This document shows positions 9,300-18,130 of a stretch of DNA of 64,000 nt, piece after piece. Both the position numbers and the translations under genes were made by a program. The number at the start of each line of letters is the position of its first letter. The first letter of the stretch is position 1. Location of the stretch: contig NZ_JAQKQJ010000015.1 in the NCBI RefSeq assembly GCF_029109325.1, positions 170,890-234,889 of the forward strand, read 5' to 3'. A model generated the notes under the pieces. That model was given only the letters and a program-made list of their open reading frames with translations, was not told the origin of the DNA and ran no database searches. Origin of the DNA: Nodosilinea sp. PGN35. GTDB lineage: Bacteria; Cyanobacteriota; Cyanobacteriia; Phormidesmidales; Phormidesmidaceae.

Positions 9300-10172
9300 C
9301 TAGCTAAATGTGTCAAGCCTTTGCTGCACAAAGCCCCTGTGAGCTTTGCTAATAAATAAAACGTCATTCCAGGTAGCTTCATCAAAGCTAAGCTGATTTA
9401 AATTTGCGTTATAGGTAGCAGCCTGGTAGCCAAAATTTTCCAAAAAAGAATAAATGTCGTTAGCTAAATATCCGTACCTTGAAAAAGAATTATTGATCTC
9501 CAATAATAAGACAGGAGGATTTAACTTTTCTAAAAGATTGCGTGCTCCCCGAAGAAAAAATAGCTCATAACCTTCCAGATCAACTTTGGCCATTGCCCAA
9601 GAAGCATCCATTGGAACTGCTTCGCTCAGTGGCATAGAAGGGACAGAAACAGTCAGACGCTGAGATTTATCAGAAACGACATGATTTGTTTCATCTTCAT
9701 CAACAGTAAATTGTAGTTGCTCAGTTTTCTCACCTAACGCCACTTGAAAAGACTTAATATTTTTGATTCTATTTTGAGCAATATTTTTCTGAAGCCTATG
9801 AAAAGTTGTAGGGACTGGTTCAAATGAGTACACACAACCTTCTAAACCTACTAAAGAAGAAGCTAATAAACTATAAACTCCTATATTCGCACCTGCATCA
9901 ATAAAGAAATCATTCTCTTTGAGATAGCGCTGAATAAAGCTCATTGGGTGATAATCTTTCAGGGCTGTATAATAAATATAGCTTCTTGAAAATTTGGCAT
10001 TCGGATCTAAAAAGAGATCATAGCCAAACGCGGGTATGCTTATCTCCTGGCCTCTAATGAGGCAGGTGTAATACTGTCTGGCCGATCTTATAATAGCCCC
10101 AAAGCGATTTTCATAATTAGAAGGATGCCTCCATATATTTTTAACCTGCTGAATGTAGCACCTGATAGGCAT
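9300..10172 (-). CDS. FkbM family methyltransferase
   Basis: A 290-residue protein. DAGANIGVYSLLASSLVG at residues 92-109 is the SAM-binding loop, SFEPVP is motif II, and AKVDLEGYELFFLRGARN is the FkbM signature. It is the second of three such genes in this stretch and differs enough from the others to suggest a different target hydroxyl or sugar. It lies between two GT4/FkbM pairs on the same strand. It should act in the cytoplasm on nucleotide sugars or lipid-linked oligosaccharides. Confidence 0.87.
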   Translation of the reverse strand: MPIRCYIQQVKNIWRHPSNYENRFGAIIRSARQYYTCLIRGQEISIPAFGYDLFLDPNAKFSRSYIYYTALKDYHPMSFIQRYLKENDFFIDAGANIGVYSLLASSLVGLEGCVYSFEPVPTTFHRLQKNIAQNRIKNIKSFQVALGEKTEQLQFTVDEDETNHVVSDKSQRLTVSVPSMPLSEAVPMDASWAMAKVDLEGYELFFLRGARNLLEKLNPPVLLLEINNSFSRYGYLANDIYSFLENFGYQAATYNANLNQLSFDEATWNDVLFISKAHRGFVQQRLDTFS

Positions 10173-10212
10173 AAAATGATTACCTAGAGTTTAGAGTTAA
10201 GAACATCTACCC

Positions 10213-10251
10213 ATGCCTAAGAAAATCAGCGTTATCGTTTTGACATTTTAG
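10213..10251 (+). pseudogene. Possible GT2 glycosyltransferase start remnant
   Basis: On the plus strand, opposite to the island genes, an ATG opens MPKKISVIVLTF and then meets TAG. KKISVIVLTF is the usual first beta strand of GT2 glycosyltransferases. The frame goes on after the stop with RNGKRQVQT. Only 12 residues support the call, so this may be chance. It lies in a 289-base gap that holds no other gene I can see. Confidence 0.2.
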
Positions 10252-10461
10252 CGAAACGGAAAAAGGCAAGTGCAAACGTCGATATGCCTGTATAAGCTGC
10301 TGAGCCACTAAAAACTAAGTCTAATAAGATTACTCGGGTGTGCATGTTTCGTTTTAGCTAGAAAAACTTTCGATCTTGTTCTGTACGTTTGCAAGAGCAA
10401 GCCTTTCTAACTCTTTAGGATGAATTTTGCTGAAATGTTGGTGTATAAAACAAAAAAGGTT

Positions 10462-11295
10462 TTAGCTCAAAATAAAGCATTCGTCATAATGGTTTTCACT
10501 GTTGTTTGATACCGGAATAAAACCATAATTCTTCATGTAACCATAAATGTCAAAATCAGCATTGGCTAATCGAGTAGCCCGCCGCCGGTCGATTTCAACA
10601 ACAACCTTTCGCACTTCTCCAGAAACCAATGCTGCTTTCATTCCGATCAAAACTTGAGGCTCAAAACCTTCAACATCAATTTTAACAACAAATGATTTAC
10701 CCCAATCTTTTTTTGAAAAAGCATAGTACTTCTTATACAAATCAATGAGGTGATCTACTGTTAGCATCTGAACTATTTGAGTTTGATAGATATTCTGAGA
10801 ATTGCTCTCAAGCAGAACTGAGTTGCCACCGCTATGGGATATTTTTTGCAGATGTATTTGGACTAGACCAAGTTTACTTCCTGCTGCCGCCAGTATGGGA
10901 ATAACATTAGTACACTTATTGAGTGCAATATTTTTCAAAAGGTCTAAGAACTCTCGAGAAGATGCCTCTATGGACATAACCATAGAGCACCGAGAAGCAG
11001 CAATTATTGTAAAAAGACCTATGTTAGAACCTATATCGATAAAAATGTCGTTTGATCCCAAATCCTGAAGGTGCCCATAACAGTTTTCATTACCGTAACG
11101 GGCCATAAGCCAAAAAGTGCTATCTCTAAACCTTGCTCTGAGCTTAGGGCCATAAACTGAAGTGACGACTGCTCCGTCAAGAAAATGGCTAGCTAATGTA
11201 GCAACTTTATATTTTCCCCGCTGAATCGGAAAACTCTGTATATAGCTCAAGAGAACTTCTGAAAGTAGTGATCTCAGGCTAAATTTTTTACTCAC
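10462..11295 (-). CDS. FkbM family methyltransferase
   Basis: A 277-residue protein. DIGSNIGLFTIIAASRC at residues 87-103 is SAM motif I; VVKIDVEGFEPQVLIGMK near residue 205 is the FkbM motif, and RKVVVEIDRRRATRL follows. The family O-methylates hydroxyl groups. It is flanked by intergenic spaces of 289 and 118 bp, so it could be transcribed separately from its neighbours. Codon use is A+T-rich like the rest of the island. The target is unknown, presumably a sugar of the same glycan. Confidence 0.86.
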   Translation of the reverse strand: MSKKFSLRSLLSEVLLSYIQSFPIQRGKYKVATLASHFLDGAVVTSVYGPKLRARFRDSTFWLMARYGNENCYGHLQDLGSNDIFIDIGSNIGLFTIIAASRCSMVMSIEASSREFLDLLKNIALNKCTNVIPILAAAGSKLGLVQIHLQKISHSGGNSVLLESNSQNIYQTQIVQMLTVDHLIDLYKKYYAFSKKDWGKSFVVKIDVEGFEPQVLIGMKAALVSGEVRKVVVEIDRRRATRLANADFDIYGYMKNYGFIPVSNNSENHYDECFILS

Positions 11296-11413
11296 TTAAA
11301 TCGATGTTCCTTGCTGCTGCTAATTGATGCACTCACATATATATCTTGAGAGTTTAATTTCACGGTGTTTTAAACCTAGAGTAAGCAAATAAAAAACATA
11401 TAAAGACGAAACT

Positions 11414-12442
11414 TTAAAGCGCTTGAGACACTATCTCTAAATACTGCTCAACCATAATGTCTGCACTGAAACGAGTTTCAACCGTGTGGCGACAGATCCA
11501 TCGATCAAGAGCACAAACTTGCTTAACAGATTCGATCATTTCATTTACTGACTCACACAAAAACCCGGTTTTGCCATGATCGATTACTTCTGGTGTTGAA
11601 GCGCGACGAGTAGCAATGACGGGAGTGCCGCAGGCTAAGCTTTCAATCATTACAATGCCAAAAGGTTCATCCCACCGGATGGGAAAGAGTAACGCTAAGG
11701 CGTTGCCCAAAAGTATGTTTTTTTGTTCATCGTCCACAGAACCAACCCACTCGCAACCATAACCAAGATGAGGTTGAACAGCAGTTTTAAAGAACTCGCG
11801 ATCGGATGGATTATCGGGAACATTGCCGGCGATCTTTAGCGGAATACCTGTAGCTTGAGCTATTGCGATCGCAACATCTACTCCCTTATTTTTCGTTAGA
11901 CGGCCAAGAAAACAAAGATAAGGAGATAGACTCTTTGAGCTGGCTGAAAACCGAAAGCGCTCTAGCTCAACACCATTGTAAACAATATTGAAATCTTTCG
12001 CACACCTCAGATGTTCAACTTGAGCTTTACTAATACCAATAAGCTTAAGGCCTCTTCCTTTTCTGCGACTAATTAAGAAATCAATCTCAGATTGATAAAT
12101 TGGGTTTGCAAATCTGCAAACTAACGGCTTAGAAGTTTTAAGCAATAGCTCTAAGTAATCAATTCGCCCAAAGTTCAAAATTACATCAACGTTAAAAAAG
12201 CTGGTTGCAGATAGATATTGAAAAAATATTTTTCTAAACGCACGGCTAGCATAAGCCAATGTTGGTGCTTGGTGAACTTTCAAATCCCCGCCGTAAGAAC
12301 GAGATCCTGCACCAGCAATTAAATTAACTATATGACCACGATTTTGTAATCCTTGACACAGCAAATGAATAATTCTTTCTGTGCCTCCATAGCATTGAGG
12401 TGGGACAGAAATGTGAGGATCAGCAACAACTAGAAGCCTCAT
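11414..12442 (-). CDS. Glycosyltransferase family 4
   Basis: A 342-residue enzyme, short for GT4 but complete. It begins MRLLVVADPHISVPPQCYGG and continues TERIIHLLCQGL, the WcaI/WbaZ-like start with the GGTE loop. The donor domain has YLCFLGRLTKNKGVDVAI and EPFGIVMIESLACGTPVI near residue 255. The start overlaps the previous gene's stop by 4 bp (ATGA), indicating coupled translation. The role is sugar transfer to the surface glycan. A family known for this start type acts on NDP-sugars with varied acceptors, so specificity is open. Confidence 0.87.
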   Translation of the reverse strand: MRLLVVADPHISVPPQCYGGTERIIHLLCQGLQNRGHIVNLIAGAGSRSYGGDLKVHQAPTLAYASRAFRKIFFQYLSATSFFNVDVILNFGRIDYLELLLKTSKPLVCRFANPIYQSEIDFLISRRKGRGLKLIGISKAQVEHLRCAKDFNIVYNGVELERFRFSASSKSLSPYLCFLGRLTKNKGVDVAIAIAQATGIPLKIAGNVPDNPSDREFFKTAVQPHLGYGCEWVGSVDDEQKNILLGNALALLFPIRWDEPFGIVMIESLACGTPVIATRRASTPEVIDHGKTGFLCESVNEMIESVKQVCALDRWICRHTVETRFSADIMVEQYLEIVSQAL

Positions 12443-13725
12443 TGATGCAGAGCGAGATAAAGATCATTTAAGGCTATAGTAAGTTCTTCAAAGCTTGGAT
12501 ATTGCTTTGGCTGATTGTTTAGATAATCAGGAAAATGGACTAGTTTTGCTAACATGCTACTCCAACTACTAATTTCAGTAGGCATTAAAAAACACCCCGC
12601 CTGATTTTGCAGAAGCTCTCGAATACCACCTAGGTCCGAACCAATCACTGACAATCCTGCAGCAAAAGCTTCTAACACTGTCAGAGGCCCAGTCTCTAAT
12701 CCTATGGAGGGAATTAAGGCCACATCATATTGCTGCAATTTTGGTAGCAGTTTTTCTTTGGGCAAATTTCCATGAACTGTAAAACGAGGATCCTGGATAA
12801 TTCGACGCCGCATAGCTTGACCATAGGCGTTATTCCAGTGAGGACCATAAAATGACACTTCTACAGGCAAATGTGAAGGCAGCTTTTGCACTGCGTCAAT
12901 AATGAGGTGAATTCCTTTCACCTCTGCACAACGCCCCCAGTAAACACAGCGAAGTACTCCGTCTTCCATAGGCTGTCGCTGTTTCGGTGGCAGTGGTTCA
13001 GGCCCGGCAGCGCGAATCAAGTGAAGTTTTGATTCAGGTATGCCATTACGGCTTAAAACTTGTTGTGACCAGCTGCACAATACATGGAAGGCGTCTACCT
13101 GATGGACAACTGTAGCCCAGGCTTGACGAAATGCTGCCGTCATCTGTTTTGCCGTCAACAGATGGCGAATCTTGCTGTTGCCCTCAGGAGACATATAAGG
13201 CCAATGGTAAACAGCTACTAAGTGAGCTAAAAATGCTGGTAGTTTTCCATTAACTAAGCGGCATTCAGTACATTTTCTATCGCGAATATAGCCATCACAA
13301 ATTTCCTTACGGCGATACAGCAAACTTCCCTGTATACAAGTGAAGCCAGGAGCGTGAACAGTCATAACGACTTTTGCACCTACCGATTTAGCTAATTCGA
13401 TATGAGCTAAACCACACTGGTAAGAGAGAGAATGTAAATGAACAATTTGAGGCTTAAACTGAGCTAAAAGCTCGCTAAAGCCAGTTGCCTCTCTGCAACG
13501 ATGGGAAACAGTTTCGGTACGGTTACCTCTGACAACTTGTGGCAAGGTAACAACACTAATTCCTTTGTGGCAATCTTCACCTAAAGGCTGACCATCACCA
13601 TTTTTATGAGATACCCATAAAATCTTATGATTGAACGACTGATATTGAGAAATTTGCTCAACGAAAAGTTCAGTGCCGCCAGTTATATCGCGAGATAAAT
13701 TGTTGCTTAACTGAAGAATTTTCAT
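12439..13725 (-). CDS. Glycosyltransferase family 4 with Cys-rich insertion
   Basis: A 428-residue GT4 enzyme. It starts MKILQLSNNLSRDITGGTE. Around residues 128-158 it carries a cysteine-rich insert with the pattern FTCIQGSLL, then ICDG, then RKCTECRL, known in one clade of GT4 enzymes and possibly metal-binding. The donor domain contains LRCVYWGRCAEVKGIHLI and TGPLTVLEAFAAGLSVIG near residue 342, where the first catalytic-type glutamate is shifted to ETG. It is coupled by a 4-bp overlap to the next gene. The function is addition of a sugar to the repeat unit, specificity unknown. Confidence 0.87.
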   Translation of the reverse strand: MKILQLSNNLSRDITGGTELFVEQISQYQSFNHKILWVSHKNGDGQPLGEDCHKGISVVTLPQVVRGNRTETVSHRCREATGFSELLAQFKPQIVHLHSLSYQCGLAHIELAKSVGAKVVMTVHAPGFTCIQGSLLYRRKEICDGYIRDRKCTECRLVNGKLPAFLAHLVAVYHWPYMSPEGNSKIRHLLTAKQMTAAFRQAWATVVHQVDAFHVLCSWSQQVLSRNGIPESKLHLIRAAGPEPLPPKQRQPMEDGVLRCVYWGRCAEVKGIHLIIDAVQKLPSHLPVEVSFYGPHWNNAYGQAMRRRIIQDPRFTVHGNLPKEKLLPKLQQYDVALIPSIGLETGPLTVLEAFAAGLSVIGSDLGGIRELLQNQAGCFLMPTEISSWSSMLAKLVHFPDYLNNQPKQYPSFEELTIALNDLYLALHQ

Positions 13726-13769
13726 TGAGTTTAGACATATAGAGACATAACTAATCCAACAATTAAACT

Positions 13770-14765
13770 CTAAAAGTTATCAGATAGATAAGCTTTTCTT
13801 GCGCTTTTAAGTTCATACTCTCTTGTCCAGGGAACATAAACTAAAGCGTCAAAATCATCAGCCTTTAGCAGATTAAAGCTAAGCAGCAAGCGGATAATTT
13901 GAATCACCGATTCGTGAAATCTAGTCTGCGAAAGACGATGCAAAACCTTTTGCTGCCAATTCATTTTGGGAGTTATTTTCAACAGAGTTAGGAGTTCATA
14001 CTCTTGTAGTCTAACGACATTGTTCGATGTGAGTTGCTGGCTGTGCCACCGCATTGCTGAGAAAACTGTGGTGGTTAGCAAAGGTTTGCTTCTAACAAGT
14101 AAGATGTTGTGAAGAGCTGTATCAAATATATTTTTCAGCTCCTTTGGAATTTTTTCTGCCGCATAGTTAAACTCCTCTAACTGGATGAAAGTTGCATCCT
14201 GAGGGAAAAAGCCCTGACCAAAAGCTAAAAGACCATGGCTTCTAACCCAAGGACACGTACTTCTAACGTAACTACCCTCTTCATTAATATCAATTCTACA
14301 GCCAGATATCCATTTGTATGTCTGATAAGAGCTTGCTATCTTAGCGAAGTTGATAAGGCTGTTTGGCATCAGCAGATCGTCGCTGTTGAGCCAATTAAAC
14401 CACTTCCCGGTACACATTTTTGAGCCTTTCAAAATTGCATCCCATGCTCCTTGGTCTTTTTGAGAAACCCAGCCTGTTATGCAATTGCTATATTTTCTTA
14501 TAATTTCCACTGAATCATCGGTGCTGCCGCCATCAATAATAAAATATTCAAGGTTAGGATATTTTTGTGCAATAACTGATTGAATAGTTTGCTCAATAAA
14601 TTGTCCTTGGTTGTAGCTAGGAGTTACAATACTAATGCGTGGCCATGCAGAGCCATCAGGCATACAGGCCGGTAAGGATTGACTAACGCCGCCGAGCCAA
14701 TCTGGATTATTTGCTAACAACTCAGGAGAATTCTTGGAAATAAAGGCAGAGTAGCTTTCTTGCAT
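13770..14765 (-). CDS. Glycosyltransferase family 2
   Basis: A 331-residue inverting GT-A fold enzyme. VTPSYNQ at residues 47-53, DGGSTDD at 78-84 and the metal-binding NSDD at 127-130 are the classic GT2 motifs. It has no membrane helix, so it should be a soluble or peripheral enzyme that transfers one sugar. The first 40 residues, with PDWLGGVSQSLPA, are an extension upstream of the catalytic fold. It is closely related in motifs to the gene at 16102-16995, and a GT4 gene lies between them. Confidence 0.88.
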   Translation of the reverse strand: MQESYSAFISKNSPELLANNPDWLGGVSQSLPACMPDGSAWPRISIVTPSYNQGQFIEQTIQSVIAQKYPNLEYFIIDGGSTDDSVEIIRKYSNCITGWVSQKDQGAWDAILKGSKMCTGKWFNWLNSDDLLMPNSLINFAKIASSYQTYKWISGCRIDINEEGSYVRSTCPWVRSHGLLAFGQGFFPQDATFIQLEEFNYAAEKIPKELKNIFDTALHNILLVRSKPLLTTTVFSAMRWHSQQLTSNNVVRLQEYELLTLLKITPKMNWQQKVLHRLSQTRFHESVIQIIRLLLSFNLLKADDFDALVYVPWTREYELKSARKAYLSDNF

Positions 14766-14849
14766 TGAGATGATTTACTAGACGGCGGAAAGTTAGCCAT
14801 TGATGATTATCACTGAAGGATTGCTTAGCTAATAGGAAATAAATTAAGC

Positions 14850-16076
14850 TTAATTATTCAGCACTTGCTGATAAAGCCGCTGGTATCGCTGAGCCTGTAA
14901 TTCAAGAGAATACTCTTCTAAAGCGATGCGGCGACAGTTTTCACCTAGCTGTTCGCGTTGGACATCATCTTTGAGAAGTTTGATAATGCCATCACAGAAA
15001 TCGCTCGTGTTTTCAGGACGGGCTAGATAGCCAGTGACACCGGGGCGAACTAGATCGGATACCCCGCCTATGTCAAAAGATATCATAGGAGTACCACAGG
15101 CCATGCTTTCTTGTAGCACTAAGGGCAGGTTATCAGCACGAGTCGGAAAAATAAACAAGTCAGCAGCAGAGTAGGCTACAGCTTTGAGGCGATCGCTGCT
15201 GACATATCCTAAATGTATTGCTGGCATGTTGACCGCTGCTTCTAGCTGAGTAGCGCGTTTACCCAGGGTAAGCAGTACACAGTCTTGCTTAAGCTCAGCA
15301 GGCAGTTGCTGAAGGGATTGAACCAGTAAATCGCCCCCCTTTCGAGCGTCTTTGAGGTTTTCGGCGCTGAACAGTAAGACTTTCTTTTCTGGGGGAATGC
15401 CTAGCGCAGATCGGCACAGTTCAGAATTGAGAGGTTGATAGGCATTAGTATCAATTCCAGAGGGTATATGATGAACTGAAAAACGGCCCAGTAGACTTAT
15501 CTTTGCCTGGGCTACTAACCAACGGCTAGGAGCAACTATCGTCAAATTTGAATGAGCATACACCCAATCTTTTAGCTTCCATTCCCAACGGGTACTGTCG
15601 CGGCGAATGGCAGGATAAGTTTCTGGATAAGGGCACTGGCCACAGCCAATTTGCCATCTGCTGCAATCATAACTGTAGGCACAATGGCCGGTAAAGCTCC
15701 ACATATCGTGGAGCGTAAAGACAGCAGGTTTTTTGTGAGTGAGATAGGGAATAGACAGATAACTAAAAAAACCACTGTGGATGATGTGAAAGTTCAATAT
15801 ATCAGCATTAATAAAAAATGGATCCTTGTCTAGACTAAATGAGCTGACACAGTGAATATCATTTAAGCCTAGCTGACGAGTAGTTTTTTGAATAACTGAC
15901 TCACATTTGAGCCATCTGGTTATGGGTTTTGTATACGAAAGATCGGTGGTTTTGATTCCACTAAGACTTTGGCAGTCTATCCCAAGATTCCTTAAGCTTT
16001 CCAAAAGCCGGAAGTGAGCAATTGATCCGCCACCGCCTCCGGCATAGTCGCTAAAGTTTATTTGCAAAACTTTCAT
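14850..16076 (-). CDS. WcaC-like glycosyltransferase family 4
   Basis: A 408-residue protein when started at the ATG at 16076 (MKVLQINFSDYAGGGGG); a TTG six codons upstream is less likely. It shows TLHDMWSFTGHCAYSYDC and then GCGQCP, the cysteine pattern of the WcaC-like GT4 clade, and DNLPLVLQESMACGTPMI near residue 312 as the donor motif. Enzymes of this clade work in colanic-acid-like exopolysaccharide assembly. It follows the GT2 gene at 16102 by 25 bp on the same strand. The exact sugar is unknown. Confidence 0.88.
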   Translation of the reverse strand: MKVLQINFSDYAGGGGGSIAHFRLLESLRNLGIDCQSLSGIKTTDLSYTKPITRWLKCESVIQKTTRQLGLNDIHCVSSFSLDKDPFFINADILNFHIIHSGFFSYLSIPYLTHKKPAVFTLHDMWSFTGHCAYSYDCSRWQIGCGQCPYPETYPAIRRDSTRWEWKLKDWVYAHSNLTIVAPSRWLVAQAKISLLGRFSVHHIPSGIDTNAYQPLNSELCRSALGIPPEKKVLLFSAENLKDARKGGDLLVQSLQQLPAELKQDCVLLTLGKRATQLEAAVNMPAIHLGYVSSDRLKAVAYSAADLFIFPTRADNLPLVLQESMACGTPMISFDIGGVSDLVRPGVTGYLARPENTSDFCDGIIKLLKDDVQREQLGENCRRIALEEYSLELQAQRYQRLYQQVLNN

Positions 16077-16101
16077 TTTTTTGGGGGAGATCAATTACCG
16101 T

Positions 16102-16995
16102 TTACAAGTAGCGGTATTCTTTAACAGACCAGTAGGCTTTAGGATTATCTGTCTGCATCCTGGAAATTTTTTTACCTACATAGCCAGTCGTTTGTTTCAC
16201 GTAGTTTCTTATTTTGGGTATTTGATCTGCTTTTAGAGTAAGGAGAGTCTCTCTAACTTGATTGGGCTTCCAACCTTTTATACTCCTTAACTTATTCAAT
16301 GAACCGATGGCTTCTTGTGAGTATCGTTCCATGTTGCGGCTCTTCTGCAGATGCTGCTGTCGAAATCCACCTAAAGGAGAATCTATACCATAGAGGTCAG
16401 TATGCTGGAAAAAACGGCACCAAAGATCGAAATCACTGGCAAGCTTAAGATCAGTGCTTAGATAACTACCCGCTTGGTTCCAAAGTTCTCGCCGCCAAAA
16501 TGTAGATTCTTGTTGAATAAAGGCTTTGCCGCCGATTGAAGGTAAATAATAGCCGTCCAAAAATGCTTCAAGGGAGTAGCCATCAATAACCGCAATGTTA
16601 GAGCAAAAAGAGTAGTAATCCCAGTAGGCAGGGCGCAGAGTTGAAATCCACTTGATGTCTTGTAACTCAGTCATTACGCTAGCAATTGTTCTCAGTGCCC
16701 ATGGACATAGCATATCGTCGCTGTTTAACCAGGCCATGATTTGACCAGAGGCGTGATCGAACCCTTTGTTTATGGCATCATACTGACCCTGATCAGGTTC
16801 ACTACACCAAAAGTGGAGATGTTTTTGGTAGCGCTCAATGATTTCTTGACTTCCATCATTGGAGCCACCATCAATAATAATGTATTGGAAATTTGGATAA
16901 TCTTGATTTAAGACACTTTTGATAGTTGCCTCGAGAAAACTAGCTTGATTGTAGGAAGGGGTGACTACACTAATGAGCGGGCACTGCTCAGCCAT
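16102..16995 (-). CDS. Glycosyltransferase family 2
   Basis: A 297-residue GT-A enzyme. VVTPSYNQASF starts at residue 10, IIDGGSNDGSQEII follows at about 40, and MAWLNSDDMLCP at about 88 holds the metal site. It has the long C-terminal part (residues 200-297) typical of GT2 enzymes that resemble colanic-acid WcaA. The predicted reaction is inverting transfer from an NDP-sugar. It is on the island strand, with 145 bp of gene-free sequence upstream. Confidence 0.88.
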   Translation of the reverse strand: MAEQCPLISVVTPSYNQASFLEATIKSVLNQDYPNFQYIIIDGGSNDGSQEIIERYQKHLHFWCSEPDQGQYDAINKGFDHASGQIMAWLNSDDMLCPWALRTIASVMTELQDIKWISTLRPAYWDYYSFCSNIAVIDGYSLEAFLDGYYLPSIGGKAFIQQESTFWRRELWNQAGSYLSTDLKLASDFDLWCRFFQHTDLYGIDSPLGGFRQQHLQKSRNMERYSQEAIGSLNKLRSIKGWKPNQVRETLLTLKADQIPKIRNYVKQTTGYVGKKISRMQTDNPKAYWSVKEYRYL

Positions 16996-17140
16996 TTCAG
17001 CAGCTTATTTAGTAAATTTCGACCAAAATGAGTACTCATTGTCAGACTGTTGCTGACTAATCTAAAAAATATTTGTCTTGTAATGCTCAAAAGCTTACTA
17101 AAGCTGGAAGTCAAGTTATCGCAGCTTGATCAGAAAAAAA

Positions 17141-18004
17141 TTAATGCTTTATAGCTTTTTGAAAAGCAACTTTAGAGTCTCTGATGAGTTTTTTCACTCG
17201 GATCTTCCAGGGCCAAATGTGCTTTCTGTCAAACTCTTTCCAGGCAAAAAACAATTTAGATCGTGATTCCATTCGGCGAATCTTCCGCCAATTTAGAGAG
17301 CATTCTGAAGTTTTAACGTATATGGTGGCATGGCTGCCATTACATAACCCTAACACTTCAAGACCCATGACCACTGCAAAACGATCAAAGCTGAATCGCA
17401 GATGAAATGTTTCGGGTAAATGACATTTTATGGAAGGATAAAAGTGATTGGCAATAATCAAGTAACCGTTAATATGCACTAATTCCACCATCTTTGCAAG
17501 AAGAGACAGCGGATCAGGAACATGCTCCAGCACATCAGTGCTAACTAGGCAGTCATACTTATGCCTAAACTGGTTAACGAAAGATATATTCTCGTAATCC
17601 TGACAACACCTTACAGCGGCACTGGCTGGAAACGGCTCATAAATATCAATAATCGTATTAGCTGATTTGTCAGAAATCATGCGAGCTAGAGTGCCAAAGC
17701 CACCGCCAAACTCTAGAACTCTAGCAATTTGTTTTTGGGCTATCCAGTCTGAGATAGATGCTCTATGCTGTAAAGAAGTATCGTGACTTTCTATAAAAAG
17801 GCCGTTAAGTAACCATACAGGATGATTGTAATAATTAGCGACTTTTTCTGTATCAAGGGCAGTGTTGTCGCAGCCCATTTCATCCCAAATCTGATCCATT
17901 AGTTGCCACAAATTTTGCAATGACAGATCTGCTTGCGGCAGTCTTGCAGTTAGCTGATGAACTGCGAGTGCTTCTTCCTTAGAAAAATATTTGCTAACAC
18001 TCAT
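17141..18004 (-). CDS. Class I SAM-dependent methyltransferase
   Basis: A 287-residue protein. VLEFGGGFGTLARMIS at residues 96-111 is a glycine-rich SAM loop, IDIYEPFP is motif II, and YDCLVSTDVLEHVPDPLSLL is the post-motif III sequence of methyltransferase-11/23-type enzymes. It lacks FkbM motifs, so it is a separate enzyme class. It lies between glycosyltransferases and sulfotransferases and probably modifies the glycan or its end. A 17-bp hairpin separates it from the upstream sulfotransferase gene. Confidence 0.8.
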   Translation of the reverse strand: MSVSKYFSKEEALAVHQLTARLPQADLSLQNLWQLMDQIWDEMGCDNTALDTEKVANYYNHPVWLLNGLFIESHDTSLQHRASISDWIAQKQIARVLEFGGGFGTLARMISDKSANTIIDIYEPFPASAAVRCCQDYENISFVNQFRHKYDCLVSTDVLEHVPDPLSLLAKMVELVHINGYLIIANHFYPSIKCHLPETFHLRFSFDRFAVVMGLEVLGLCNGSHATIYVKTSECSLNWRKIRRMESRSKLFFAWKEFDRKHIWPWKIRVKKLIRDSKVAFQKAIKH

Positions 18005-18071
18005 AACTGCATGTTGTTAAGAACCTAAAAGATCAGCGGTTACCGCGGGCTGCTGTTGACAAAACCTTTAA

Positions 18072-18119
18072 AGTTTTAGTTTTGGCTGGGGCCAGGTTGC
18101 GTCAGCCAAAACTAAAACT
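18072..18119. repeat. 17-bp perfect inverted repeat (hairpin) between island genes
   Basis: Positions 18072-18088 and 18103-18119 are perfect inverted copies around a 14-base loop. The top of the stem is GGCTG/CAGCC and the base is rich in A and T. It lies between the sulfotransferase and methyltransferase genes. The 3' arm on either strand ends in A-rich rather than T-rich sequence, so it is not a standard intrinsic terminator. It may be an RNA-stability hairpin or a mobile-repeat relic. Confidence 0.75.
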
Positions 18120-18130
18120 CTCCAAAAAGA

